From Sphingopyxis microcysteis (GTDB lineage Bacteria; Pseudomonadota; Alphaproteobacteria; Sphingomonadales; Sphingomonadaceae): a DNA stretch of 64,000 nucleotides. Below the pieces are notes generated by a model, which saw only the letters and a list, made by a program, of their open reading frames with translations, searched no databases and was not told the origin of the DNA. This document shows, in pieces, positions 1 to 8,452 of this stretch (its first letter is position 1; each line of letters begins with the position of its first letter). The stretch lies in the NCBI RefSeq assembly GCF_012274265.1, contig NZ_JAANYY010000002.1, positions 1,054,001 to 1,118,000 on the forward strand, written 5' to 3'. The position numbers and the translations under genes are program-made.

Positions 1-341
1 CGGCGCTCGAAGGCTGGGTGATCGACGCGCTGGCCTCGCTTGGCGTCGAGGCGCGCCGCGCCGACGGGCGCATCGGCATCTGGACCGACGCGCCCGATGG
101 CCGCGAGGCCAAGATCGGCGCGATCGGCGTCCGCGTGAAACGCTGGATCACGCTCCACGGCTTTTCGCTCAACGTGTCGCCCGACATGACTCATTTCGGC
201 GGCATCGTGCCGTGCGGCATCGCCGAATTTCCCGTCACCAGCCTTGCCGAACTCGGCAAAGCGGCGGCGTTCGCCGACGTTGACGCCGCGCTGGCCGACA
301 CCCTGCCCGCCTTTCTCGACAAGCTTCGGCCGAGCGATTAG
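1..341 (+). CDS. lipB: Octanoyltransferase LipB, C-terminal part (5' end outside window)
   Basis: Transfers octanoyl groups from octanoyl-ACP to lipoyl domains of 2-oxoacid dehydrogenases and GcvH, the first step of lipoate synthesis in the cytoplasm. The open frame runs in from the window edge (codons from base 3), so the GTG at 18 is internal. The fragment holds the family's late motifs: the catalytic-lysine segment KIGAIGVR, the FSLNV core strand, and the catalytic cysteine in PCGI. What is missing is the N-terminal half with the first part of the substrate pocket. A small lipoprotein gene starts 9 bp downstream on the same strand and may be co-transcribed. Family assignment is secure; completeness of the gene cannot be judged. 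Confidence 0.93.
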   Translation, partial: ALEGWVIDALASLGVEARRADGRIGIWTDAPDGREAKIGAIGVRVKRWITLHGFSLNVSPDMTHFGGIVPCGIAEFPVTSLAELGKAAAFADVDAALADTLPAFLDKLRPSD

Positions 342-350
342 GAACGGCGC

Positions 351-692
351 ATGACCCGTACCCTTATCGCCTCGCTCCTGCTCCTGCCCCTCGCCGCCTG
401 TGGCAGCGGCGACCCCGCGGGCAAATCGACGACCAAGCTCGACGCAGTCGAAGTCCAGCCGGGATCGGTCAGCGATTCGATGATCATCCTCGACGACGCC
501 AGCACCGACGGCACCGCGGTCGATAACAGCGTCCCCGATGACGGTATCAAGAAGGAAGCGGCGAAGTCGGATGCCGACAGCTCGGACGAAGAAACTGCCG
601 ACGCGGAAGAGACAGAAAATCCCGACGCCGTCCCGGCTCCCGCCGCGAAAAAGGCCGTCACGACTGACAGTGCGGCAAAGAAGGGCGACTGA
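351..692 (+). CDS. Small predicted lipoprotein, acidic
   Basis: 113-residue protein with a classic lipoprotein signal: short basic start (MTR), hydrophobic run, and lipobox LAAC with the acylated Cys near residue 17. The rest is low-complexity and strongly acidic (Asp/Glu/Ser/Ala-rich) until an Ala/Lys-rich tail, so it is probably unstructured and tethered in the periplasm. I recognise no domain. ATG at 351 is preceded by GGAAC at a usable distance and lies 9 bp after the lipB stop, suggesting the same transcript. A palindromic repeat begins about 30 bp after its stop. Function unknown. Confidence 0.72.
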   Translation: MTRTLIASLLLLPLAACGSGDPAGKSTTKLDAVEVQPGSVSDSMIILDDASTDGTAVDNSVPDDGIKKEAAKSDADSSDEETADAEETENPDAVPAPAAKKAVTTDSAAKKGD

Positions 693-720
693 CGCCTTGA
701 GCGCAATCATTCCGAATTAG

Positions 721-802
721 TTCGTCATCCCGGCGAAGGCCGGGATCTCGCCGTTGTGTCAGAATGAAGCGATGAGATCCCGGCCTTCGCCGGGATGACG
801 AA
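721..802. repeat. Intergenic palindrome, family A, copy 1
   Basis: Two inverted arms beginning TTCGTCATCCCGGCGAAGG and ending with its complement enclose a short variable centre. Each arm can fold on itself because CCGGCGAAGGCCGG is nearly palindromic. Four further copies lie at 6051, 10006, 24416 and 46268. This copy sits between the lipoprotein gene (+) and queE (-), 3' to both genes, so it could act as a bidirectional terminator. Confidence 0.9.
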
Positions 803-840
803 ACAAGGAAAGCTGTGTTTCAGCCTCACGCGATCACGCG

Positions 841-1473
841 CTAACGAAGCCCCAGGCTCTTGTGCGTCTGGAGCGAAAGCCGCCAGCGCGGATCGGCCAT
901 CACCAGATCGATGCACCGCTGCACATTATTGGCCGCGTCCGGATCGTCGAGCGGCTGCACGAGCCGATGGGTGAAGTCGAGCGTCACGAGCCGGGCGACA
1001 TCGCTGCCGGGCTGCGGCCAAACCAGCTTCAGCTCATCGCCGCTCGTCTGCACCAATTCGCTGCCCGCCTTGGGGCTGACGCAGATCCAGTCGATGCTGC
1101 GCGGGACCGCAAACGTGCCGTTGGTTTCGATCGCGATCGTGAAGCCGTGCGCGTGGAGCGCATCGATCAATGCCGCATCGACCTGCAACATCGGCTCGCC
1201 GCCGGTCAGTACGACATAGCGGTCCTCGTCCCCCGCCCCCCAGCTTTCGGCGATCACCGCCGCGAGCGCACCGGCGTCGGCATATTTGCCGCCCAATGTC
1301 CCGTCGGTGCCGACAAAATCGGTATCGCAGAACTGGCAGACCGCCTTGGCGCGATCCTGCTCGCGTCCCGTCCACAAATTGCATCCGGCAAAGCGGCAGA
1401 ACACGGCTCGCCGCCCCGCCTGCGCGCCTTCGCCTTGCAGCGTCAGAAAAATCTCTTTGACGGCGTAAGTCAT
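841..1473 (-). CDS. queE: 7-carboxy-7-deazaguanine synthase QueE (radical SAM)
   Basis: Converts 6-carboxy-tetrahydropterin to 7-carboxy-7-deazaguanine in queuosine precursor synthesis. The 210-residue protein has the atypical cluster motif of proteobacterial QueE: C31-X14-C46-X2-C49 instead of the usual CX3CX2C, with the FLTLQGEG segment at residues 9-16. Later segments LTGGEP and IETNGT fit SAM binding. It is the downstream gene of a queC-queE pair with a 4 bp gap, so both pathway steps are made from one message. ATG start at 1473 gives the standard family N-terminus. Confidence 0.95.
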   Translation of the reverse strand: MTYAVKEIFLTLQGEGAQAGRRAVFCRFAGCNLWTGREQDRAKAVCQFCDTDFVGTDGTLGGKYADAGALAAVIAESWGAGDEDRYVVLTGGEPMLQVDAALIDALHAHGFTIAIETNGTFAVPRSIDWICVSPKAGSELVQTSGDELKLVWPQPGSDVARLVTLDFTHRLVQPLDDPDAANNVQRCIDLVMADPRWRLSLQTHKSLGLR

Positions 1474-1477
1474 CGGA

Positions 1478-2161
1478 TCAGGCGTAAACCGTCGGGTCGG
1501 CGAGCCCGGCGTCGGCGAAGCCCTTGGACCGGAGGCGGCAGCTGTCGCACGATCCGCAGTGCAGGCCTGCGGGCGTCGGATCGTAACAGGACCAGCTCAT
1601 CGCCGCGTCCATGCCGAGCCGCGCAGCTTCGGCAGCAATATCCGCCTTGGTCATATGCTGAAGCGGCGCGTGAATGCGGAATTCGACGCCTTTGTCGCCG
1701 TCGCGCGTCGCAAGCGCCGCGAGCTTTTCAAAGCCCTGGATGAATTCGGGGCGGCAGTCGGGATAGCCCGAATAGTCGAGCGCGTTGACCCCGATGACAA
1801 TGTCTTGCGCCTGCCGCGCTTCGGCGAGCCCCAGCGTCAGCGACAGGAAGATAAGGTTGCGCGCGGGGACATAGGTAATCGGGACGTCGCCCCCGATCCC
1901 GTCCTTGGGCACGTCGATGTCGGCGGTCAGCGCCGATCCGCCGAAGCGGCGGAGATCGAGCGGCAACACAATATGTTCGGCCGCGCCCACTTCGGCCGCA
2001 ATCCGCGCGGCCGACGCGAGTTCGACGCGGTGCCGCTGGTTATAGTCGATCGTCAGCGCAACGATGCGCGCACCGGCTTCGCGCGCGAGCCCGGCGCACA
2101 CCATTGAGTCGAGCCCGCCCGACAACAGGACGATCAGGGTTTTTCCAGCGACATCGTGCAT
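1478..2161 (-). CDS. queC: 7-cyano-7-deazaguanine synthase QueC
   Basis: ATP-dependent conversion of 7-carboxy-7-deazaguanine to preQ0, the step after QueE. The PP-loop SGGLDS follows closely on the N-terminus, and the C-terminal zinc site is visible as C-x8-C-x2-C-x2-C in the segment ending GSCDSCRLR. I chose ATG 2161 (MHDVAGKTLIVL), which puts the PP-loop at the usual distance; an in-frame GTG at 2182 would add seven residues, and neither start has a strong ribosome site. First gene of the queC-queE pair. Confidence 0.95.
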   Translation of the reverse strand: MHDVAGKTLIVLLSGGLDSMVCAGLAREAGARIVALTIDYNQRHRVELASAARIAAEVGAAEHIVLPLDLRRFGGSALTADIDVPKDGIGGDVPITYVPARNLIFLSLTLGLAEARQAQDIVIGVNALDYSGYPDCRPEFIQGFEKLAALATRDGDKGVEFRIHAPLQHMTKADIAAEAARLGMDAAMSWSCYDPTPAGLHCGSCDSCRLRSKGFADAGLADPTVYA

Positions 2162-2228
2162 CGGCGCCCGATACGCCTGCACCGATAGCGGCGCAAGGGG
2201 CCGCTTGCCGCGACGCTTCCAAAGAAAC

Positions 2229-2256
2229 GGGCCGCGCGACGATCGTCACACGGCCC
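2229..2256 (-). terminator. Possible hairpin terminator downstream of the DUF3617-like gene
   Basis: A near-perfect dyad: outer arms GGGCCG/CGGCCC flank an inner self-complementary GACGATCGTC. On the minus strand it is followed by a short T-containing stretch (GTTTCTTTGG). It lies between the secreted-protein gene at 2358 and queC, both on the minus strand. The T-tract is weak, so it may instead be a protein-binding palindrome. Confidence 0.35.
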
Positions 2257-2357
2257 AGTGCGGCATTAAAGCCGTTAGGGAGAAGGACACACATCGGTGT
2301 GCCGCATGTCCCGATTAACGCCGGATGGTTAACAACCGGTTAGCACCGCCCGACGGT

Positions 2358-2762
2358 TCAGCACGGCCCCGCCCGACGCGCTTCGATCGCATGTGAAAAG
2401 GGCTTGCCGTCGGCGATGCCCTGGGTGTCGATCTGGACCAGCCGGTTCGTTTCGTTGCGAATGCTAGTGCGGCCATGGCCTGCCCCGGGGCACGTGTAGT
2501 GCACCGTCACCGACTTTGGCGTATCCTCGATGATATAGCGCGAACAGTTCGCCCGCGGGTGCTGGATCTGGATCATTCGCCGCGCGTCGCCGACGCAAAT
2601 TGTTTGCAACACCGCATCGCTGCCGCGCTCGCGAAGCTGCCAGCTGCCTTTTTCAAGCCCGTCAAGCATCGCGAGCGACGGCGCCTGGGCGGGAACCGCG
2701 GTTGCTCCCGCCAGCGCGGCGACGGCAAAGGAATATCGTAAAATGGGAGAGAAGATCGCCAT
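2358..2762 (-). CDS. Secreted DUF3617-like protein
   Basis: 134-residue protein with a Sec signal peptide ending around AVPAQA (cleavage near residue 26). The mature part has a short GSWQLRERG strand, an ICVGD motif and several Cys (one near CSRY, one in YTCPG, one at the C-terminus), a layout I associate with DUF3617 periplasmic proteins of sphingomonads. Function of that family is unknown. ATG 2762 is preferred over the in-frame GTG at 2768 because the latter lies inside the ribosome site AGGTGAC. It is transcribed alone, with the hslO operon behind it in the same direction. Confidence 0.6.
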   Translation of the reverse strand: MAIFSPILRYSFAVAALAGATAVPAQAPSLAMLDGLEKGSWQLRERGSDAVLQTICVGDARRMIQIQHPRANCSRYIIEDTPKSVTVHYTCPGAGHGRTSIRNETNRLVQIDTQGIADGKPFSHAIEARRAGPC

Positions 2763-2878
2763 TGTCACCTATCCATCGGACGCCCGGATCCGGGCAGAAT
2801 TGCGACCCCGTTTCGACCGAGATAACAATGCCGACCCAAATTTTCAACCGTTTGCCGCTGGATTAGGACGTTTCGTCG

Positions 2879-3793
2879 TCAGTTTGGCGTTGCGATGTCC
2901 GCTAGCGGGATCGGGAAAATGCGCGAACAAAAGGCGCAATCGACGACGATGTTGTCGCTCTCATCGGCCATGTCCCGGCGCTCGGCTTCAGGAAACTGGG
3001 CAAGGACGCCCGCGAAATAGCCGGTGCTGCACCGGCAGCCGCGCGATACGGCCACGCCGGGTTCGACCCGCACTTCATCCTCGTGGAACAAGCGCCACGC
3101 CAGCGTTTCGAGCGAGGTTGCCGGATCGGTGAGTTCATCGTCCTTCAGCGTCGCGGCGATGGTGCGCGCATGCTCCCATTCGGGATTGTCGTGGCGGACA
3201 TGGAGCCGGTCGCGACCGACCTCTCCCTCGGGAAGATGCTGGAGCAGCAGGCCACCGGCGAGGCACCCCGCCTCGGCGTCGTGGCGTGCGGCGAGGCGGA
3301 TCAGGCTCGAAATCTGCTCCGACTGCTCGAAATAGTGCTCCGCCGCCTCGCCGATCGAGGCGCCCTCGAGCGGGACGATGCCCTGATAACGCTCGGCGGT
3401 CGTCGCCTGATCGAAGGTGATCGCGAGGAAGCCCTCACCGAACAGCGCGAACAGCGTCGGTTCGGGGCCGACCTCGGCGAGCCGTTCGGCGTCGAACTTC
3501 AGATAACCGCGCAGCTCGCCGGCGCGATAGTCGCACACGAGCAGCTCGACCGGCCCGCCGCCGGTCTGCGCCTGCAACGTCATCTGGCCATTCTCGTCCT
3601 TCAGCGTCGAACCGAGCAGCACAGTCAAAACGAGCGCTTCGGCGAGCAATTTTTCGGCCACCGGCGGGTAATTATGGGCCGCGATGATCGTCCGCAGCGT
3701 CGGCCCGAGCCGAACGAGACGCCCGCGCACATGGCGCGCGGCGATGGTGAACAGCAGCGGCTGGTCGAACCAGGTTTCGATGGTCTCGCTCAC
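2879..3793 (-). CDS. hslO: Redox-regulated chaperone Hsp33
   Basis: Cytosolic holdase switched on by oxidation of a zinc-bound cysteine cluster. The 304-residue length fits, and the C-terminal redox switch is intact: CRC (CxC) followed about 30 residues later by CAFC (CxxC). The N-terminal substrate-binding domain has the family strand MTLQAQTGGGPVELLV. The start is GTG at 3793. It is the third gene of argD-argF-hslO, 10 bp after argF; that linkage with arginine genes is common in alphaproteobacteria and probably reflects co-transcription rather than pathway membership. Confidence 0.95.
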   Translation of the reverse strand: MSETIETWFDQPLLFTIAARHVRGRLVRLGPTLRTIIAAHNYPPVAEKLLAEALVLTVLLGSTLKDENGQMTLQAQTGGGPVELLVCDYRAGELRGYLKFDAERLAEVGPEPTLFALFGEGFLAITFDQATTAERYQGIVPLEGASIGEAAEHYFEQSEQISSLIRLAARHDAEAGCLAGGLLLQHLPEGEVGRDRLHVRHDNPEWEHARTIAATLKDDELTDPATSLETLAWRLFHEDEVRVEPGVAVSRGCRCSTGYFAGVLAQFPEAERRDMADESDNIVVDCAFCSRIFPIPLADIATPN

Positions 3794-3803
3794 AGTTCCA
3801 AAC

Positions 3804-4727
3804 TCACAGCTTGCCCAGCGCCCACAGCAGGATCGACTTTTGCGCGTGGACGCGATTTTCGGCCTCGTCCCACACGCGCGATTGCGGACCGTCGATCACC
3901 GCATCGACTACCTCGTCGCCGCGATGCGCCGGGAGGCAGTGGAGAAAGATGGCGTCGCCCTTCGCGCCCGCCATCAACCGTTCGTCGACTTGGAACGGCG
4001 CCATCGCGGCGACCTTGTTGTGCGCATGATCCTGCCCCATCGACACCCAAGTGTCGGTCACGACCAGATCGGCGCCCGCCACGGCCTCGCGCGCATCGCG
4101 CACGATGTCGATCCGCGAGCCGCTGGCGCGCGCGGCTTCGACGAAAGCTGGATCAGGTTCGTAGCCCTGCGGCACGCCCGCGCGAACGTGGAAGCCGAAC
4201 AGCCCCGCCGCCTCGATCAGCGAGGACAGCACATTATTGCCGTCGCCGAGCCACGCGAGCTCCAGCCCCGGCAGTGCCTTGCCCTGCTCGACGATCGTCA
4301 GCAGGTCGGCGACGATCTGGCACGGGTGCGACAGGTCGGTCAGGCCATTGATCACGGGGACGCTCGCATATTCGGCGAGCTCCTCGATCTTGGCATGATC
4401 ATCGGTGCGGATCATGATCGCATCGGCGTAGCGCGACAGGACGCGCGCCGTGTCGGCGATCGTCTCGCCGCGACCCAGCTGGCTGGTCCCCGCATCAAGG
4501 ATCATCGGCACGCCGCCGAGCTGGCGAATCGCGATGTCGAACGAACAGCGCGTGCGCGTCGAGTTCTTCTCGAACACCATCGCCAGCACATGGTCGGCGA
4601 GCGGCTTGTCGCTATCGGGCTTTGCCTTCGGCCAGCCCGCACGCGCCGCCTTGCGGTCGATCGCGTCGGACAACATCGCCGCGACCGCATCCCCGCCCGC
4701 GTCGGACAGGTTGAGGAAGTTCCGCAT
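3804..4727 (-). CDS. argF: Ornithine carbamoyltransferase
   Basis: Makes citrulline from ornithine and carbamoyl phosphate in arginine synthesis. The 307-residue protein has the carbamoyl-phosphate motif STRTR, the ornithine-binding DTWVSMG segment, and HCLPAHRG near the C-terminus with its catalytic Cys. The ATG overlaps the argD stop by one base (TAATG), so translation is probably coupled. Preceding and following genes are argD and hslO on the same strand. Confidence 0.97.
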   Translation of the reverse strand: MRNFLNLSDAGGDAVAAMLSDAIDRKAARAGWPKAKPDSDKPLADHVLAMVFEKNSTRTRCSFDIAIRQLGGVPMILDAGTSQLGRGETIADTARVLSRYADAIMIRTDDHAKIEELAEYASVPVINGLTDLSHPCQIVADLLTIVEQGKALPGLELAWLGDGNNVLSSLIEAAGLFGFHVRAGVPQGYEPDPAFVEAARASGSRIDIVRDAREAVAGADLVVTDTWVSMGQDHAHNKVAAMAPFQVDERLMAGAKGDAIFLHCLPAHRGDEVVDAVIDGPQSRVWDEAENRVHAQKSILLWALGKL

Positions 4728-5914
4728 TAGGCTTCGGGCGGCGTATAGCTCGCCGCCCCCGCCGACAGTTTCTCGATCAATTCGGCGATGTGGCTGTCGT
4801 CGATGTTGAGCGGCGGCAGCACGCGAACGACATTCTCGCCCGCCGCAACGGTCAGCAATCCGTGATTGTCGCGCAGGTGCGCGACGAACGCACGGCTGTC
4901 CGACCGGAGCTTGAGCCCGAGCATCAACCCGACGCCGCGCACGCTTTCAAAAAGCTGGTCATGGTTCGGAATGAGCTGTTCGAGCGCACCGCGCAGCCGC
5001 TCGCCCGTCGTCTTGACCTGGTCAAGGAAGCCCTCTTCGAGCACGACGTCGAGCACCGCCTGCCCCGCCGCGCAGGCGAGCGGGTTACCGCCATAGGTCG
5101 AACCATGCGTGCCGATGACCATGCCGCGCGCAGCCTTTTCGGTCGCGAGGCACGCCCCCATCGGGAAGCCGCCGCCAATGCCCTTGGCGCTCGCCATGAT
5201 GTCGGGGACCACGCCGAAATGCTCATAGGCATAGAGATGACCGGTGCGAGCGACGCCGCACTGCACTTCGTCGAACACCAGCATCAGGTCGCGCTTGTCG
5301 CAGATATCGCGCAGCGCCTGCAGGAACGGCTGCGATGCGGGGCGGATACCGCCCTCGCCCTGGATCGGCTCGACAAGGAAGCCCGCGGTGTTGTCGTCGA
5401 CCAGATCGAGCGCGGCGTTGATGTCGTCGAACGGCGCATAGGCGAAGCCCGGCAGCAGCGGGTCGAAACCCTTGCGCAGCTTTTCCTGATTGGTCGCCGA
5501 GATCGTGCCGAGCGTGCGGCCGTGGAAAGCGTTGTTGAAGGTGATGAGCGTGTGCTTTTCCGCATTGCCCGCGCTCGAATGATAGGCGCGCGCGGTCTTG
5601 ATCGAACATTCGACCGCTTCGGCGCCCGAATTGGTCAGGAACACCGTGTCGGCGAAGGTGTTTTCGACAAGGCGCGCGGCATAGGCCTCGCCCTGCGGGC
5701 TGCCGTACAGGTTCGACACATGCATCAGCGTCGCGGCCTGATCCTGGATCGCCTTGGTCAGATGCGGGTGGCCATGGCCGAGCAGGTTCACCGCGATGCC
5801 GCTCGCGAAATCGAGATAGCGCTCGCCGCGCTCGCCGATCAGATAGGCGCCCTCGCCGCGAACCGGACGCACACCGCACCGGGGGTATACGGGCATCAGC
5901 GGCGTGATCGTCAT
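4727..5914 (-). CDS. argD: Acetylornithine aminotransferase
   Basis: PLP enzyme converting N-acetylglutamate semialdehyde to N-acetylornithine. Class-III aminotransferase motifs are present: DEVQCG for the PLP-ring aspartate, and [12 protein letters not shown] with the Schiff-base lysine. I chose ATG 5914 because AAAGG lies 10 bases upstream; the in-frame GTG at 5923 sits against that site. First gene of the argD-argF-hslO operon. Upstream are a good sigma70-type promoter and a terminator-like hairpin between promoter and start codon, which suggests conditional read-through. Confidence 0.96.
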   Translation of the reverse strand: MTITPLMPVYPRCGVRPVRGEGAYLIGERGERYLDFASGIAVNLLGHGHPHLTKAIQDQAATLMHVSNLYGSPQGEAYAARLVENTFADTVFLTNSGAEAVECSIKTARAYHSSAGNAEKHTLITFNNAFHGRTLGTISATNQEKLRKGFDPLLPGFAYAPFDDINAALDLVDDNTAGFLVEPIQGEGGIRPASQPFLQALRDICDKRDLMLVFDEVQCGVARTGHLYAYEHFGVVPDIMASAKGIGGGFPMGACLATEKAARGMVIGTHGSTYGGNPLACAAGQAVLDVVLEEGFLDQVKTTGERLRGALEQLIPNHDQLFESVRGVGLMLGLKLRSDSRAFVAHLRDNHGLLTVAAGENVVRVLPPLNIDDSHIAELIEKLSAGAASYTPPEA

Positions 5915-5936
5915 GGCAAGCACCTTTCAGTCAAAA

Positions 5937-5966
5937 GTAAAAAGGCGACCCCGTTCGGGCCGCCCT
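5937..5966 (-). terminator. Terminator-like hairpin in the argD leader (candidate attenuator)
   Basis: On the minus strand a GC-rich stem (arms GGCGgCCCG and CGGGgtCGCC with an AA turn and small bulges) is followed directly by TTTTT. It ends about 20 bases before the argD start codon and lies downstream of the predicted promoter, that is, inside the leader. That position suits attenuation of argD-argF-hslO. The alternative is a terminator for the LLM oxidoreductase gene, whose stop is about 165 bp upstream. Confidence 0.55.
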
Positions 5967-5980
5967 TGGTCGGGCCGTCC

Positions 5981-6009
5981 CTATACTGCCGCCGCCCGAG
6001 GCGCGTCAA
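5981..6009 (-). promoter_or_regulatory. Predicted promoter of argD-argF-hslO
   Basis: Minus strand: TTGACG (6009-6004), 17 bp spacer, GTATAG (5986-5981). Start of transcription would fall near 5974, giving a leader of about 60 bases that contains the hairpin at 5937-5966. Assigned by eye from the sigma70 consensus. Confidence 0.55.
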
Positions 6010-6050
6010 CACGGGGCTAGCGGAACCGCCAGACGCCAACCTGACCCTTC

Positions 6051-6127
6051 CGTCATCCCGGCGAAGGCCGGGACCTCACCCTCGCGAATATAAGAACCGG
6101 CGAGATCCCGGCCTTCGCCGGGATGAC
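6051..6127. repeat. Intergenic palindrome, family A, copy 2
   Basis: Same arms as the copy at 721 (CGTCATCCCGGCGAAGGCC and complement), with one mismatch between arms (GGGACC against GGATCT). It ends 4 bp from the stop codon of the LLM oxidoreductase gene and lies upstream of the argD promoter. Confidence 0.9.
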
Positions 6128-6131
6128 CATG

Positions 6132-7127
6132 TCAACTTGCGGCGATCGCGCCCGCCGCCGCCATCGTCAGCGCCAGCGAGTGCTTGCGTGCGCCGTGATC
6201 ATACATCGACGAGGCGATGATGATCTCGTCAACGCCGGTGCGCGTCTTGAAAGTCTTCAGTCCGGCGGCGACATCATCGACCGTCCCGACCGCCGAACAT
6301 TGCAGCACATGATCGAGGATCGCGCGGGCGTTGGGCGGCAGGCTGTCCTTATAGCCCCCAAGCGGCGGCTTCATCTTGCCCGGGTTGCCGGTGCGCAGCG
6401 CGACGAATGCCTGCTGCTGCGACGAGGCGAGCAGTTCGGCTTCCTCGCGCGTGTCGGCGGCAAAGGCGTTGAACGCCGCGGCGGCATAGGGCTCGGCAAG
6501 CTGCGCCGACGGCTTGAACTGGCGGCGATAGATGTCGAGTGCCTCGTCGAGCGCGTCGGGCGCAAAGTGGCTGGCAAAAGCGTAGGGCAGGCCGAGCATC
6601 GCGGCGAGCTGCGCGCCGAACAGGCTGGAGCCCAGGATCCAGAGCGGCACATTCGTTCCCTCGCCCGGCACCGCACGGATGCCGAGCCGGTCGTCGCCCG
6701 CGAGGAACGCCTGCAACTCGACGACATCCTGCGGGAATTGCCGCTCGTCACTCGCCAGGTTGCGGCGCAGCGCGCGCGCGACGATGCCGTCCGAACCCGG
6801 CGCGCGGCCGAGCCCAAGGTCGACGCGGCCAGGGAACAGCGCCTCGAGCGTGCCGAATTGCTCGGCGATCACCATAGGGGCGTGGTTGGGCAGCATGATC
6901 CCGCCCGCCCCGATGCGGATCGTCGACGTCGCCTGCCCGATATGGGCCAGCACGACCGAGGTCGCGGCGCTCGCAATGCCCGCCATGCCATGATGTTCGG
7001 CGACCCAATAGCGTTCGTAGCCGAGTACCTCGGCGTGGCGGGCGAGATCGGCGGCGTTGGCGAGCGATTGCGCGATCGTGCCGGTGTCGGTGACGGGCAC
7101 GAGATCGAGGAAGGAAAGTTTCGTCAT
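6132..7127 (-). CDS. LLM-class flavin-dependent oxidoreductase (YhbW-like)
   Basis: 331-residue bacterial luciferase-fold protein, predicted to use reduced flavin from a partner reductase. Diagnostic segments are FLDLVPV at the N-terminus, [10 protein letters not shown] (residues about 39-48), the [13 protein letters not shown] strand, and [16 protein letters not shown]. These match the YhbW/MsnO8-like subgroup, whose substrates are mostly unknown. It is transcribed alone. A family A palindrome lies just after its stop and a family B palindrome just upstream of its start. Confidence 0.88.
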   Translation of the reverse strand: MTKLSFLDLVPVTDTGTIAQSLANAADLARHAEVLGYERYWVAEHHGMAGIASAATSVVLAHIGQATSTIRIGAGGIMLPNHAPMVIAEQFGTLEALFPGRVDLGLGRAPGSDGIVARALRRNLASDERQFPQDVVELQAFLAGDDRLGIRAVPGEGTNVPLWILGSSLFGAQLAAMLGLPYAFASHFAPDALDEALDIYRRQFKPSAQLAEPYAAAAFNAFAADTREEAELLASSQQQAFVALRTGNPGKMKPPLGGYKDSLPPNARAILDHVLQCSAVGTVDDVAAGLKTFKTRTGVDEIIIASSMYDHGARKHSLALTMAAAGAIAAS

Positions 7128-7172
7128 GAAACGGATATGCGGTCAGCGGCCCTGCGGTTCAACCTCTCGCGT

Positions 7173-7256
7173 CGTCATTGCGAGCACAGCGAAGCAATCC
7201 AAAGCGGTTCACGCAACTCTGGATTGCCGCGTCGCCTTCGGCTCCTCGCAATGACG
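7173..7256. repeat. Intergenic palindrome, family B
   Basis: Inverted arms CGTCATTGCGAG and CTCGCAATGACG at the ends, with an inner GCAATCCA/TGGATTGC dyad. Only one copy of this family is present here. Similar CATTGCGAG...GCAATCC elements are known to be scattered in other bacterial genomes. It lies between the Lrp regulator and LLM genes, both on the minus strand. Confidence 0.85.
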
Positions 7257-7268
7257 AAGCTTCCGACT

Positions 7269-7721
7269 CTACGCCCGCTCGTCCTTGGTCGAATCCATCA
7301 CGACATAGGTGCTGATCGAATGCACCTGCGGCAGCACGCCCAGCACCTCGGTATGAAAATGCTTGTACGACGCCAGATCGGCGGTCTCGATCCGCAACAG
7401 ATATTCGATTGCGCCGGTGACATTGTGGCATTCGCGCACCTCGGGCGCGAGCGACATTGCCGATTCAAAGTCGGACTGCGCCTTTTTGGTGTGGGTCGAC
7501 AGCCCGACGGTGACATAGGCGAGGAAGCTCAGCCCCAGCTTCGCCGGGTCGATCGTGGCGCGATAGCCGGTGATCAACCCGCTGCGTTCCAGTTCCTGCA
7601 CCCGTCGCAGGCAGGCCGAGGGTGACAGCCCGACGCGATCGGCGAGGTCGAGGTTCGAGATTCGCCCGTCGCGCGACAATTCGTGCAATATCTTGCGGCC
7701 AATATCATCAATCTTGGTCAT
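7269..7721 (-). CDS. Lrp/AsnC family transcriptional regulator
   Basis: 150-residue DNA-binding protein: N-terminal winged HTH (IGRKILHELSRDGRISN through SPSACLRRVQELE) and a C-terminal RAM/AsnC effector domain (residues about 70-145) that in this family binds amino acids and drives oligomerisation. It is divergent from a LysE exporter with 73 bp between start codons. That layout, and a dyad next to the exporter start, suggest amino-acid-responsive control of the exporter and of itself. Confidence 0.93.
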   Translation of the reverse strand: MTKIDDIGRKILHELSRDGRISNLDLADRVGLSPSACLRRVQELERSGLITGYRATIDPAKLGLSFLAYVTVGLSTHTKKAQSDFESAMSLAPEVRECHNVTGAIEYLLRIETADLASYKHFHTEVLGVLPQVHSISTYVVMDSTKDERA

Positions 7722-7774
7722 AGATTGTGATTTCTATCGCAAAGCCGCCAAAGTTTGCAACCCGAAGCGCCGAA

Positions 7775-7792
7775 TTGCAGAATATATTGCGC
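7775..7792. promoter_or_regulatory. Possible Lrp/AsnC operator
   Basis: TTGCAGAATATATTGCGC: an AT-only core (AATATATT) flanked by GC steps, the general form of Lrp-type boxes. It lies directly in front of the LysE start codon, inside the divergent region shared with the Lrp gene. Assigned from shape and position only. Confidence 0.35.
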
Positions 7793-7794
7793 GT

Positions 7795-8385
7795 ATGAAC
7801 CAGACCACCCTCGCGGCGCTCTCCGCCTTCGCTCTCGTCTCGTCGATCACGCCCGGGCCGAACAATATGATGCTGATGGCGTCGGGCGCCAATTTCGGCC
7901 TGCGCCGCACGATACCGCACGCGCTGGGGGTCGGAATCGGCTTCACGGTGATGATCATCCTCGTCGGTGTCGGCTTGATGGGGCTGTTCGACCTGTTCCC
8001 GGTGCTCAACATCGTGCTCAAGGTGGTGAGCGTCGCCTATCTCTTGTGGCTCGCGTGGAAGATCGCCAACGCCGCCGCGCCCGACACCAAAGGAAACGCG
8101 CGCGGTCAGCCGATGACGTTTGTCGAGGCGATGCTGTTCCAGTGGGTGAACCCCAAGGCATGGTCGATGGCGCTCACAGCGATCGCGCTCTACGCGCCCG
8201 ATCGCAATTTCGTCGCGGTCCTGCTCGTCGCCGTGATCTTTGGCCTTATCAACCTGCCGTCGACCAGCCTGTGGGCGGTGCTGGGCGTATCGCTGCGCGG
8301 ATGGATATCGAGCCCGGCCCGATTGAAGGCCTTCAACTGGACGATGGCGGCCTTGCTCGTCGGATCGCTCGCGCTGCTCATTTGA
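7795..8385 (+). CDS. LysE family amino-acid exporter
   Basis: 196-residue inner-membrane protein with about six hydrophobic segments and the family signature SITPGPNNMMLM near the N-terminus. LysE/RhtB proteins export amino acids such as lysine, homoserine or threonine; the substrate here cannot be told. A longer frame opens at 7570 but runs through the divergent Lrp gene, so ATG 7795 is used; it begins MNQTTLAAL and the motif then falls at the standard position. Partner of the divergent Lrp regulator. Confidence 0.92.
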   Translation: MNQTTLAALSAFALVSSITPGPNNMMLMASGANFGLRRTIPHALGVGIGFTVMIILVGVGLMGLFDLFPVLNIVLKVVSVAYLLWLAWKIANAAAPDTKGNARGQPMTFVEAMLFQWVNPKAWSMALTAIALYAPDRNFVAVLLVAVIFGLINLPSTSLWAVLGVSLRGWISSPARLKAFNWTMAALLVGSLALLI

Positions 8386-8452
8386 TGCAATTGCCAGGTT
8401 GCGATCCGCAACCTATGCATCGCGCTCCCCTCCCCTGACCGGAGAAAGAGCC

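Noticed and set aside
721-802. Repeated palindromes considered as CRISPR or attachment sites
   Set aside because: Copies are dispersed singly by kilobases, with no spacer array, no cas genes and no integrase.
2329-2343. TTAA-N7-TTAG, similar to a CtrA box, 5' of queC
   Set aside because: One half-site deviates, it is about 160 bp from the queC start, and single matches of this length arise by chance.
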